Positions 53,962 to 62,698 of a stretch of 64,000 nucleotides of DNA are shown piece by piece; position 1 is the first letter of the stretch; the number at the start of each line of letters is the position of its first letter. This stretch comes from Bacillota bacterium (lineage in GTDB: Bacteria > Bacillota > Sulfobacillia > Sulfobacillales > Sulfobacillaceae), in contig JAKBWA010000070.1 of NCBI GenBank assembly GCA_021841025.1, forward strand, positions 17,385 through 81,384, read 5' to 3'. The translations under genes were made by a program, and so were the position numbers. The notes beneath the pieces were generated by a model. That model made no database searches, was not told where the DNA came from, and saw only the letters and a program-made list of their open reading frames with translations.

Positions 53962-54936
53962 GTGGCCAAATCTGACAACATGCTCTCATTGTTGTGGCTG
54001 CTTTATGCGCGAGAACGAATGACCGCTGCCCAGCTCGCCGAGGAACTGGAAATCAGTGTTCGCACTGTTTATCGGTACATTGACTCTTTATGTGCGAGTG
54101 GAGTGCCAATTATCTCGGATTCCGGCCATGAAGGAGGATATCGCCTGGCCTCTGGATTCCGAGGGACCCCATTGTTTTTTGATTCTGGTGAAATCAGTGC
54201 GCTTTTTCACGCGACGAAATTCGCTGAGAATTCCGGATATCCCTATACTGAGCTTCTGGATCAGGCGCTACGGAAGTTACAACGGACACTGGCTCCGGAT
54301 CAAATGGCTCAGTTGGAGAAACACATGATGGGATTCGAAGTCGTCCCGTATCTGCGCGGAGGGTCGGTAGAACCTTGGCTGGGTGTGTTGGAAGAAACTG
54401 TGGCACAGTCTCAGACAATCGACATGTTTTATCACAAATTGGACGCTGACAAAGCAGAATGGAGACGCGTTGATCCGTATGGATTGGCCTTCTCTGCCGG
54501 AGTTTGGTACTTGGCGGCCTTTTGTCATAACCGGCAGGCGTTACGGACCTTTCGTGTCGACAGGATTGAGAAGTTGCTTCCCACCGAGGTTGTCTTCTTG
54601 CGACCAACCGATTTTTCAGTCCAGGATTATTTTTCCGACAAGCACACGAGAGCACGCATGGCTGATGAACCTCATGTTATTGTGTGCGTCGAAGGCAAGC
54701 CCTGGGCGATTGCGAGCCTTTCAGATCAGTGGTTTCTCCGCTTGTGCATCGTGAAACAAAAGAGAACGTGGGTTCGATTCAGTATCCCTGCATCCAAGTT
54801 GGATGAGGTCGCATTATATCTCGTGCCTTATGGAGACGCCATTCGAATTGCTGAGCCCGATCTGCTTCGACAAAAAATGGTTGCACTTTGTCATGCGTGG
54901 GCCCAACATTTTGAAGAAAATGAAGAAGTTGACTGA
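53962..54936 (+). CDS. WYL-domain transcriptional regulator (HTH_11 type)
   Basis: The 324-residue protein has an N-terminal winged helix ('MTAAQLAEELEISVRTVYRY') and, from about residue 140, a WYL domain ('RRVDPYGLAFSAGVWYLAAF', 'RTFRVDRIEKL'). WYL domains sense ligands, possibly nucleotides or DNA ends, and regulate stress or defence genes. GTG 53962 follows AAAGGGCGGAAAC. No clear target gene lies directly beside it. Confidence 0.85.
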   Translation: MAKSDNMLSLLWLLYARERMTAAQLAEELEISVRTVYRYIDSLCASGVPIISDSGHEGGYRLASGFRGTPLFFDSGEISALFHATKFAENSGYPYTELLDQALRKLQRTLAPDQMAQLEKHMMGFEVVPYLRGGSVEPWLGVLEETVAQSQTIDMFYHKLDADKAEWRRVDPYGLAFSAGVWYLAAFCHNRQALRTFRVDRIEKLLPTEVVFLRPTDFSVQDYFSDKHTRARMADEPHVIVCVEGKPWAIASLSDQWFLRLCIVKQKRTWVRFSIPASKLDEVALYLVPYGDAIRIAEPDLLRQKMVALCHAWAQHFEENEEVD

Positions 54937-55557
54937 GTTGACTGACAGCAGGTGTCAGTCAAGGCCATCTATAATCAAGATGCTTCGGATTGATGCCTGA
55001 GTCTTTTCTCCAAGGTATCCCAAGCGTAATGACACCCCAGGTTAATACGGAAATTCTTTCACTATTTGCTACATGGCAGGATTGAGATGAAAGCGTGAAA
55101 CAACTTAGATAAAGCACCCGAGTTATGCGACAGGCATTATTTGTGATGCAGAAAGACACCCCATAGTGAACATTTTCTTCTTTTGGTTTAACCGCCAAAA
55201 GTTCTCGTGAAGCTGTCTCTTTGATACCGAGGTTTTTTGGGTACTCAACGTGAGCTCGAATTTGTGCGGGACTTGTTTTTCTGCGCGCTCTGGGCGAAAT
55301 GAGCGTGGAAATTTCTAATGCGCACAATGCGCCCTAAGATGGTCAGCATCAACAATGATTCTGAGTTCAAGAGATTGCCGGTTCAAGAAAGGGCCTGGCT
55401 TGCCGCTGTATGAGAAGTCCTACGAGGTGTAGCCAGCAAAATGTTTTTTGCCCAGGGCTCTAGGTTACTGGGCTCTCAAAGCGGTCCTTAACTCGGGAGA
55501 GGACGGTGCTGCAAGATTCATCATGTTTGGCACCGGTTTGGAGTAAGGAGGTTTTTC
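54937..55557. other. Gene-free region
   Basis: About 620 bases. Open frames on both strands have no signature, no ribosome site and overlap each other. I see no structured RNA or repeat. Confidence 0.4.
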
Positions 55558-56154
55558 ATGGCACGAAAGTATGGACGCTATTTACCGACTCTCGCAATTT
55601 TGGGGATGGCATGCGGCGGCTGCGCAGGACCCGTGTTTGGAGTGGTACAGCCATCACGAAGTGCCAGTATAGCCCATGTCCCAAAGCCACAAGTCTCAGG
55701 GCTTTCGAAACTCTATACTCGGCGCCCTAATCGCAAAGCCTATCCGGTGAATTCCGCCGGGTATATCTATCGCGATTTTCGGACAAGTGAAGGGGTTGAT
55801 GTTCCTTATCGACTGGGCAACAGCCGCTTTGGACTAACCATGATTAAGAGTCGATATGGCACAGCCACCTCCGTAGTGGCTGCCACGGTAGAACACGGGC
55901 GTCTTTACCATTTTTCTCGCCGTCCCGGCATTAATACTTATGTTGCTTGGTTTTATAATCCGGTTTTGCCCGCAGGCGATCCCTACCGCGATGTCAGTGT
56001 AGAAACCGTGGTGAATTTGACACCGATGCAAGATGGATTGCCAAAAGGTGTGATTAGTGCAGATGCTCTGCACTATCATGGTTCGGTTCCGGGGTGGATT
56101 GCCGGTCCTAATCCCGACATTTGTGTGTTTGGAGGGCCGGGCGTTGCCCCTTGA
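55558..56154 (+). CDS. Predicted secreted lipoprotein, unknown function
   Basis: The 198-residue protein starts with 'MARKYGRYLPTLAILGMACG' and continues GCAG; the lipobox is about residues 19-22 with a Cys lipid site. The mature part is Tyr-, Pro- and Gly-rich with beta alternation ('TSVVAATVEHGRLYHF', 'TYVAWFYNPVLPAG'). No family recognised. ATG 55558 follows AAGGAGGTTTTTC. Confidence 0.7.
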   Translation: MARKYGRYLPTLAILGMACGGCAGPVFGVVQPSRSASIAHVPKPQVSGLSKLYTRRPNRKAYPVNSAGYIYRDFRTSEGVDVPYRLGNSRFGLTMIKSRYGTATSVVAATVEHGRLYHFSRRPGINTYVAWFYNPVLPAGDPYRDVSVETVVNLTPMQDGLPKGVISADALHYHGSVPGWIAGPNPDICVFGGPGVAP

Positions 56155-56692
56155 CACGATAAAGTAAGGCGATGACAAATCAGAACCTCAAGATCTTATT
56201 TAAAAAGTTTGTCGAGCGAAGACGCAAGCGAAAGCGATGTGGGCTGAAGAAGGTTTGTGGCCTGAGTCAGAACAAGAAGTTTTCTTAATAGGAAGAGAGG
56301 TCTCTTATGCACTGGAGCCCTCTCTTCTAGCAGCAATGCCTGCACAATTCGCGAGAACGGGGAATCCGGCTCTACTCTTTCAAGACGTTAAGGCGCTACA
56401 GGCAGAATGGTTGGGTGGTTGCGCGCGGCGGCTATCCCGCCCAGAGCAGCACATGTGCCAGAGCATGGGGGGCATGATCGAGACAGAACGTGATGTGCCT
56501 ACACTTTTTTTACTTAACGTCTTGATCTTTCTCACTAATCAAAAAAGGATTTCCTTATCACGTTGCCGAAGCGTCTTGATCCAGGAGCGAATTAGGATAA
56601 ATCACGGTGGGTGGATTTGGAAATCACAAAGTGTACACCCCGAAACGTGGTGATATAAAAAATAAAAATTATGAGAAATGGCAGGGGACAAT
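56155..56692. other. Interval before the chemoreceptor-like gene
   Basis: About 540 bases. A plus-strand frame at 56237-56653 is open for 138 codons but shows no signature and no ribosome site. I leave it uncalled. Confidence 0.35.
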
Positions 56693-58924
56693 ATGGCAGA
56701 GAGTATGCAAGCTATCAATGCATCACCCGGCTCACAAGACGTGAACATCGATTCGTTGAGAACTCCAGCAGGCTTTGTCGCGCGGGCATGGAAGGGATAT
56801 TTATCCTGGCCCTTGCAACGCAAGTTCGCATGGCAACTGGGTGGGGCCATGATTATGGTGGGTGTGATAGAAATCATTGCGATAGCGGGATTGTGGGTTA
56901 GTGCGGGAGCACAAAGCATAGGGTGGCTTTTGATCCTGGCTTTCTTGGGCTTAGTGGCCGAATTTACAGGTGTCACCGCGTTGCGAGCTAACGCACATTA
57001 TGTGGTGGAGCCGATTGTGACACAGATTGCCACCTGGCGTCTGGTTGTGGAAGGAGATCTGCAAACGCCGCGAGTCCTTCCTCAAGGCCATGATGAAGTG
57101 CGATCCCTTTGTGATGCAGGCGAGACTTTGGTTCGGCGACTTAATACGATTCTCTTTCGCGTGTTGTACACAGGATCGGCCTTGGTACGTCAAGCGGGAG
57201 CGTCTTCGGAAAGTGTGATCCACGTAGAAAGTACGATGGAACATATTGCGGCACTGATTCATCGCTTGGAAAGTGCTGCGGTGGAAGATGGCAAGGCACT
57301 GCAAACGGTGGCCCACTCGGTAGAAGAACTGGCCACGGCAGCCGACCAAATTGCCCAAGCGGCTGAACGGCAGGCTCAAGATGCGCAAAATGCCCAGCAT
57401 GCCATGGTGACGTTGGTGCAAAGCATTGACAGTATGAGACAGGCACAGCAAGATGGGACACAGGCAGCCCAAGATGCCCACCAGCGTATTGCCGAAGCGG
57501 TGGCCCTCGTAGAGCAGGCTTTAAGCCAGGTTCTCGTGCTTCCGGAGCTGGTGAGCCGATCGAACGAAGAAAGTCAGGCCCTAGCGCAACGTGTGCACGA
57601 TTTGTCTTCCGTGGTGACGACGATCCAAGACATTGCTCGTCAAACCCAGATGTTAGCTTTGAATGCTACCATAGAGGCTGCGCGAGCTGGAGATGCAGGA
57701 AGGGGGTTTGCGGTTGTGGCCCATTCCGTGCGAACGTTAGCGGAGCAGAGCTTGAAAGCGGCAGAGGAAACAGCAACCACTCTTGGTGTAATGCGAACAG
57801 CGATTGAGGAAATGGCCAGGGAAACAGCACGAACCACTGAAGAAGTGCTGGCAGGTGCCAAGACTCTTCATACGGCACAAGATGCCGTAGGGGCGATTCC
57901 TTCAGTATTGGATGTTTTGAACGTCGCTTTGTCTCGTGTGGCCAAGGAGGTGTCCAAGGCCGCCGAAATGACGGACAGTACTACCCAAATCGTCACCAAT
58001 ACGGCGGCGGCAGTTGAGGAATATGCAGCTTCAGTGGAAGAAATGACGGCGACCATCCAAGGGATTCGCGGCACAACTCAGGATTTGGCTCAGACGGCTG
58101 AAGAGACGATCCACATGGCATCCCTGGTGCCTCCGGAACTGCAGAATATTGGCCAAGAGATGGAAGTGAGTGTCGGCACAGTGGCGGTGATGACAGATAC
58201 TGTCCATGACTTGCAAAATCTTTTGGCGGACTGGAAACTGGCGGTACCGACGCCCGCCATTGCGTCGGTGACCGAGGGTTTGCGCACTCTCCTTCGGAGA
58301 TGGAGTGTTAAACTGACTCAAGCACTGGAGGCTTCTGTATCCCCACAAGAACTGCAATTTGTCTATGAACCCATCACACCGCTAGAACTTCGTGATCTTT
58401 TTAACCCTGGACCGGTGAAGACCTTTGATCCCCCGCGGTACACGTGTGTATGGGATCGTCATGTCGACTCCTGGTTGGCGTTGTGGATGGATGAGGCAAC
58501 GGCGGAGGCCAAGCAGGCTTTCCCTGGTGTTTTGCGTGTGGCATTCGGTGACGTTAATGGATTTGTTATTGCCGAACCCAAAGATTTCCGAGGCGATTTA
58601 GTGGGGGATCCAGCCCGCGATGCTAAGAATCTTATCAAGCGGATTTTATGGGACTCGCGAGATCTCATGAGTCTTCTGCGTTCGACCGGTCTCACGGATC
58701 CTGCGTGGGATCGTCCCAGACTCTCGTCAAAAGATGTGAAAACACGGATGCTGCCCCCTTATTCGAAACCCTTCGATGTTTTAGCTTATCGCCGGGTAAC
58801 GGGTGATTTAATGCTGGATGTGTCAGTTCCCGTCTATATGCATGGGATCTATGTCGGAGCGATTGTCGGCGGCGGACGGGCTATGGATCTGATATCCCGG
58901 GATAGGCCTGGAATTAGGAATTGA
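56693..58924 (+). CDS. Methyl-accepting chemotaxis-like protein with C-terminal Cache-like domain
   Basis: The 743-residue protein has two close membrane helices (about 45-65 and 70-92) with almost no external loop. A HAMP-like linker and long Gln/Ala-rich coiled coils with the MCP tip follow ('[20 protein letters not shown]' then '[14 protein letters not shown]'). After the signalling hairpin comes a cytoplasmic C-terminal domain (about 550-743) with the pattern '[10 protein letters not shown]', 'GDPARDAKN', '[20 protein letters not shown]', typical of the Cache-like tail in some MCPs. It should sense an internal signal. ATG 56693 has GGCAGGGGA upstream; ATG 56678 is possible. Confidence 0.83.
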   Translation: MAESMQAINASPGSQDVNIDSLRTPAGFVARAWKGYLSWPLQRKFAWQLGGAMIMVGVIEIIAIAGLWVSAGAQSIGWLLILAFLGLVAEFTGVTALRANAHYVVEPIVTQIATWRLVVEGDLQTPRVLPQGHDEVRSLCDAGETLVRRLNTILFRVLYTGSALVRQAGASSESVIHVESTMEHIAALIHRLESAAVEDGKALQTVAHSVEELATAADQIAQAAERQAQDAQNAQHAMVTLVQSIDSMRQAQQDGTQAAQDAHQRIAEAVALVEQALSQVLVLPELVSRSNEESQALAQRVHDLSSVVTTIQDIARQTQMLALNATIEAARAGDAGRGFAVVAHSVRTLAEQSLKAAEETATTLGVMRTAIEEMARETARTTEEVLAGAKTLHTAQDAVGAIPSVLDVLNVALSRVAKEVSKAAEMTDSTTQIVTNTAAAVEEYAASVEEMTATIQGIRGTTQDLAQTAEETIHMASLVPPELQNIGQEMEVSVGTVAVMTDTVHDLQNLLADWKLAVPTPAIASVTEGLRTLLRRWSVKLTQALEASVSPQELQFVYEPITPLELRDLFNPGPVKTFDPPRYTCVWDRHVDSWLALWMDEATAEAKQAFPGVLRVAFGDVNGFVIAEPKDFRGDLVGDPARDAKNLIKRILWDSRDLMSLLRSTGLTDPAWDRPRLSSKDVKTRMLPPYSKPFDVLAYRRVTGDLMLDVSVPVYMHGIYVGAIVGGGRAMDLISRDRPGIRN

Positions 58925-59109
58925 TAAGCATAGTGGTTAATGTCTTTTGGGTCCGCCGCAATCTTACTCAGTCAAACAGACGTGTCCGCGGCAACAGAAT
59001 TGTTTGCAAAACATGACAAGACGATCACGTCTTGCGCGACAGTCATGAGGAGGTCATAGGCGTTTCGCATCAGATTGCGAAATACCTATGACAAATGGGA
59101 TGACAATAC
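58925..59109. repeat. Imperfect palindrome after the chemoreceptor gene
   Basis: At 59053-59092, GTCATAGG-cg-TTTCGCA and TGCGAAA-ta-CCTATGAC form a 15-bp stem with a 2x2 internal mismatch and a six-base loop. It has no T-tract and lies just before the PadR promoter, so it could be an operator or a weak terminator. Confidence 0.55.
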
Positions 59110-59157
59110 TTGTGTCCATGATAGTTATCTACTATCATGTTAAGCATGATAGTAGAT
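59110..59157 (+). promoter_or_regulatory. padR promoter with 13-bp palindromic operator
   Basis: TTGTGT (59110-59115) and TATCAT (59133-59138) with a 17-base spacer form a promoter. A perfect 13-bp inverted repeat, ATCTACTATCATG (59127-59139), TTAAG, CATGATAGTAGAT (59145-59157), covers its -10 and start site. A third half-site, CATGATAGT, is at 59118-59126. It fits autorepression by the PadR protein encoded next. Confidence 0.75.
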
Positions 59158-59166
59158 AATGTGGCA

Positions 59167-59487
59167 ATGGGACAACTTCGGCGAGGAGTGGCTGAATACT
59201 GCGTTTTGGCGCTACTCAAAGCGGGAGAGGGGTATGGATTTGATTTGGCTCGAACATTGTCTGAAACGGGCATTATTGCCAGTGAAGGCACCATTTATCC
59301 TCTGCTCTCACGTCTGCGGCGTGAAGGCATGGTTACGACAGTATGGCGGGAATCCGAACTTGGACCCAAGCGCCGTTATTATCTTTTAACCGATCCAGGG
59401 CAGCGCGTTCTGCAGCAGTTTATCATCACATGGGAGTCTTTTCGCGACACCGTCGACGGAATATTGCACAATGAAGGTCACTCATAG
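59167..59487 (+). CDS. PadR-family transcriptional regulator
   Basis: The 106-residue protein has the PadR winged helix: 'YCVLALLKAGEGYGFDLAR', 'SEGTIYPLLSRLRREGMV' and 'KRRYYLLTDPGQRVL'. It represses its own operon in known cases. I chose ATG 59167 by family alignment; ATG 59137 and 59146 are inside the operator palindrome, so the message may have a very short leader and no Shine-Dalgarno site. A HAAS-type membrane protein follows, the standard partner. Confidence 0.86.
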   Translation: MGQLRRGVAEYCVLALLKAGEGYGFDLARTLSETGIIASEGTIYPLLSRLRREGMVTTVWRESELGPKRRYYLLTDPGQRVLQQFIITWESFRDTVDGILHNEGHS

Positions 59488-59532
59488 GGATGACGGACAA
59501 CGGAAATATAAGGTGGAATGGAGAGTCTCATA

Positions 59533-60123
59533 ATGCAATCCTCAAAGGCCGATCAACTGGTTCAAGATTACTTGCGCCGTGTCAAACTGGCGCTGACCAA
59601 TATCAGCGCATCGCGGCGCGATGACATTATGGAGGGCCTCATTCAGCATATTACCGAAGCTCGGTCTCGTTTTTCCACTGATGACGAGGCAGAAGTGCGC
59701 ACCTTGCTGGATCATTTGGGAAGTCCTGACGAGATTGCTGAAGCAGCAGGTGTCCATCGCCGCCCCAGCAAAATGGACCTTTGGGTTCCTTGGTTGCTTT
59801 TGCTCGGAGCTTTTGTGTTTTGGCTGGGATGGATTGCCGGAGTTGTCATGCTCTGGTCATCTCGGACTTGGCGACTCAAGGATAAATTGTTAGGGACACT
59901 AATCTGGCCAGGGGGATTATTGTTTCCCGTCATTATTGGAGCCATGCCCATCGTCTCTTCGTCTTCAAGTTGTCAAGGAAACTCCTCCTCGGTCCATTGC
60001 AGCTCGCCGCCTGGGGTTTTGCCCAAGCCCTTTGGGATAATAATCGGTGTGGTGGCACTTCTTGCCCCCATTCTCACGGCCATTCATTTAAACCGAGTAC
60101 GCCGCCGCCAAGACGCGGTTTAG
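59533..60123 (+). CDS. HAAS/DUF1700-like membrane protein
   Basis: The 196-residue protein has an N-terminal helical HAAS-like domain (about 1-75; 'DYLRRVKLALTNISASRRDD', 'VRTLLDHLGSPDEIAEAAG'), then three to four membrane helices. A Ser/Cys-rich loop ('SSSSSCQGNSSSVHCSSPPG', two Cys) lies outside or in between. HAAS domains pair with PadR regulators and probably pass a signal to them. ATG 59533 has GGAGAG upstream; ATG 59518 is the alternative. Confidence 0.78.
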   Translation: MQSSKADQLVQDYLRRVKLALTNISASRRDDIMEGLIQHITEARSRFSTDDEAEVRTLLDHLGSPDEIAEAAGVHRRPSKMDLWVPWLLLLGAFVFWLGWIAGVVMLWSSRTWRLKDKLLGTLIWPGGLLFPVIIGAMPIVSSSSSCQGNSSSVHCSSPPGVLPKPFGIIIGVVALLAPILTAIHLNRVRRRQDAV

Positions 60124-60173
60124 AAAAAGACACCGGGACGTGACATTTTTGATAAGTTGAGGAGGCGGGTGCT

Positions 60174-60677
60174 ATGAGGCGACACGGAGTGCCAAGGTGG
60201 GTGCGCGATGATGCGGAACGCGGGTTTCTCTACGCCTACTATCAATATCTGTTGGATGCCCAGGTAGCCTTTAATGAGAGTGACTCACGTAATTTTATGT
60301 TAATGGGGGGGTCAACAACACGGTTGTATGTTGCTGACTTCTCTACTTACTATCTCAGCACCAAAGAGAAGACCATCAAGGCACGCCTTTTGAATCGCAT
60401 AGATTTGGCCAGTCGCTGGCAACATGTGTACGAGCTCCCATGCACCTACCACATCTGGTGTTTCACACCATCCACGAATACCCTCACGAGAGTTGTTGAT
60501 GCCCTCTCCTCAGACAGTAGCGTGAATTTGGAGATCGTGGAACCCCAGACATTGGACGACCGTGTTTGGCAAACGGTGTGGGCAATTCCCGACGCGTATC
60601 CAGATGTGAATCTCCCTGCTTTTATTCGATCCGCCCAGATTATCCGGTCGGCTGTCAACAGCAAGATGCATAGATGA
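60174..60677 (+). CDS. Hypothetical protein
   Basis: The 167-residue product has a strong ribosome site (GAGGAGGCGGGTGCT before ATG 60174). It is soluble, with an N-terminal Tyr-rich helix ('GFLYAYYQYLLDAQVAF') and a mixed alpha/beta middle. No family was recognised and no signal or membrane segment is seen. It follows the HAAS gene by 50 bases on the same strand and may belong to that operon. Confidence 0.6.
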   Translation: MRRHGVPRWVRDDAERGFLYAYYQYLLDAQVAFNESDSRNFMLMGGSTTRLYVADFSTYYLSTKEKTIKARLLNRIDLASRWQHVYELPCTYHIWCFTPSTNTLTRVVDALSSDSSVNLEIVEPQTLDDRVWQTVWAIPDAYPDVNLPAFIRSAQIIRSAVNSKMHR

Positions 60678-60730
60678 ATTTGAAACTTCAGAGCGAGTTA
60701 GAATGCTTCGTAGGGTTGGTGCGGGGAAAA

Positions 60731-61552
60731 TCATGCGCAGGGGAGGAAACATTGCCCATTCAAAGAAGTTAGACTCGATACCGACAAGTCTGGATGGGAG
60801 TTCCGGTACCAGTCCACTAAGTGATATCCCATGGAATATCCAGCCCAAAGAGGAAGACCGCTTGTTCCTTTACCGAACACGTAGGGATTAATCGTGTCGT
60901 CGTCTGTCAAGAATACGCGGTCACGAAAGACTTGCTGCCAGAGCATGAGGGCTTCGGAAGCGTTCAAGGCCTGGGCGTAGGGTCCTCTGGCTGACTCACC
61001 AAGCACTTCCGCCACGAAATGTTCCGCTAGACCTTCCCGAATCAAATGTTCTAACAACGGCACCTGGTTATGCCCATTATTCAGTGCGTGAATACGAAGA
61101 TAATGATGATATTCGTGGACAATCGTGGATTGGAGCGGTGCATCCTGGACAGCCGGATAGATGACTAAATGAATCGTGGTGCCTGCCCAATTGGTCCATC
61201 CTGAAATGCCTCCTAATTTTTGGCGTCCAAATTGGTCCTGAGCGTCCATCGGATATAGTTCAACCGCTAGATCGCCAGAGCACGGATAGTGAGACTGAAG
61301 ATTTTCCAGGGTGTCACGCACACGTGATTCGATGCCCAAAGCCTTTGTATCTGCTAGAGTTTTCTCCCAGATGTCTACCGGGGCCTCAAGAGAGCAGAGC
61401 CCATTATAGAGAAGAGTCTCCGTCTCTTCTTCGCTAAGCCCTGTTACACATTGAAAGAGGGAGCGCCGCGAGTGCATAGCGCCACCAACCTGGAGGATAT
61501 CCGTGAAGCGAGTCAGTTGCTGCAACCGAGGAATGAAAACCCATCTTCCCAT
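60731..61552 (-). CDS. DUF2268-type putative Zn-dependent protease
   Basis: The 273-residue protein has an HEYHH zinc site at residues 146-150 in 'STIVHEYHHYLRIH' and a second Glu in 'LIREGLAEHFVAEVLG' about 20 residues later, the DUF2268 gluzincin-like pattern. A conserved 'ISGWTNWAGTTIHLVIYP' precedes it. It has no signal peptide and is presumably cytoplasmic. ATG 61552 has AGGAGAA upstream; the frame extends to 61612 without support. Confidence 0.78.
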   Translation of the reverse strand: MGRWVFIPRLQQLTRFTDILQVGGAMHSRRSLFQCVTGLSEEETETLLYNGLCSLEAPVDIWEKTLADTKALGIESRVRDTLENLQSHYPCSGDLAVELYPMDAQDQFGRQKLGGISGWTNWAGTTIHLVIYPAVQDAPLQSTIVHEYHHYLRIHALNNGHNQVPLLEHLIREGLAEHFVAEVLGESARGPYAQALNASEALMLWQQVFRDRVFLTDDDTINPYVFGKGTSGLPLWAGYSMGYHLVDWYRNSHPDLSVSSLTSLNGQCFLPCA

Positions 61553-61726
61553 GATTCTTCTCCTGTCACAATAGATGATGCCCTTTGTGTGTTGGACACC
61601 TTTATCTGGCATGGCCTAATGGGTAGGAATGCGGCCTTTCTCTCGATTCTGATGCAGAAGGGTCATCGTGTTGTCCAATGGTTGCCCATCATTTCGTGAC
61701 AACTGAATCCGATCGTTTCCGCGATC

Positions 61727-62206
61727 CTATTTTATCGCCATAACTATCCCATGTGTCATGTTCACGAGTTGCTGGGGTGTTAGGGCAAACAATGCTGCAG
61801 AATGGCCAGCTGCAGCCCAGATGGTTGTAAAGTGAAAAAGATCCTCGTCCACGATGGTCGTCAGGGGTGCTAAATGGCCTACAGGTGGGATCCCCCCTAT
61901 GGCAAATCCCGTGTGTTCACGAACAAAGTTCGCATCGGCTTTCCCAATGGGCTCAGCCAAATACCGGGATAGTTTCGCCTCATTGATACGATTGACGCCG
62001 CTGGCCACGACCAGCAACGGCATATTTTTGACGGGTAGACGAAAAATAATTGATTTGGCAATTTGCGCCACCTCACAACCCATAGCCTGTGCAGCGTCAC
62101 TAGCCGTCCGGGTGCTTTGAGGCAATTCCACGACTTGATTGGTGTAACCTAGTTCTCTTAATGTGTCCTGTATGCGTTGGGCGCCGCTTTTTAACATATC
62201 GGCCAA
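61727..62206 (-). CDS. YbaK/ProX-type aminoacyl-tRNA deacylase
   Basis: The 159-residue protein has the YbaK fold: 'TASDAAQAMGCEVAQIAKSI' (with the catalytic-site Lys), 'LLVVASGVNRINEAKLSRYL', 'HTGFAIGGIPPVGH' and 'WAAAGHSAALFALTPQQL'. Family members edit mischarged tRNA such as Cys- or Ala-tRNA(Pro). TTG 62206 is preceded by GAAGGAAGG; an ATG three codons in is the alternative. Confidence 0.87.
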   Translation of the reverse strand: MADMLKSGAQRIQDTLRELGYTNQVVELPQSTRTASDAAQAMGCEVAQIAKSIIFRLPVKNMPLLVVASGVNRINEAKLSRYLAEPIGKADANFVREHTGFAIGGIPPVGHLAPLTTIVDEDLFHFTTIWAAAGHSAALFALTPQQLVNMTHGIVMAIK

Positions 62207-62698
62207 AATTACCTTCCTTCACTCGTTATGGCATAACAAATAATTGACCACGCGTTATTGCAAAATCACACACCCTACTTTAGTTTTAGTGTTCTTGTGA
62301 TCTGCCTGGCATGTCTTTCTTCGGTTTGTGGTCCTGTTCTCAGGTGCATCCAGAAGCTGCAGTCGCACCAGGGGTTTGTTGACTCCTTATCCTACAAGAT
62401 TGGTGATGCATATATACTAGCGCATTTAGGTTGATAGTGACTATTGTCCGTCGATCACACCTCATTCCACCGCGTAACGAAAGGCGGGGGGATCTTATCG
62501 CAACCTCAGTAACCTGGCACGCGGTGGGGGACATGACCTCTGCCCCCATGAAACGGTCACAAACACCGCATTTTAACCTGACAAACGATAGGCAGTGACG
62601 GTATGATAAGTATGGCAATTCTCATCAATGATTATTTTCATTCTACAAGGGCTAAGACGTTTTTGCCTATAAACTGCGGTGAAAGGTGGAGGAAGCGA
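62207..62698 (+). promoter_or_regulatory. Intergenic region with promoter of the aminotransferase gene
   Basis: About 490 bases. CTGACA (62578-62583) and TATGAT (62602-62607) with an 18-base spacer form a likely promoter about 90 bases before the ATG at 62699. A GGGGGACATG...CCCCCATG inverted repeat lies near 62525-62550. No gene is supported here. Confidence 0.5.

Noticed and set aside
54959..55327. Minus-strand 122-codon frame
   Set aside because: No ribosome site or motif; competing frames on the other strand are equally long.
56237..56653. Plus-strand 138-codon frame before the chemoreceptor gene
   Set aside because: No signature, no Shine-Dalgarno site, and a run of unrelated composition; left as non-coding.
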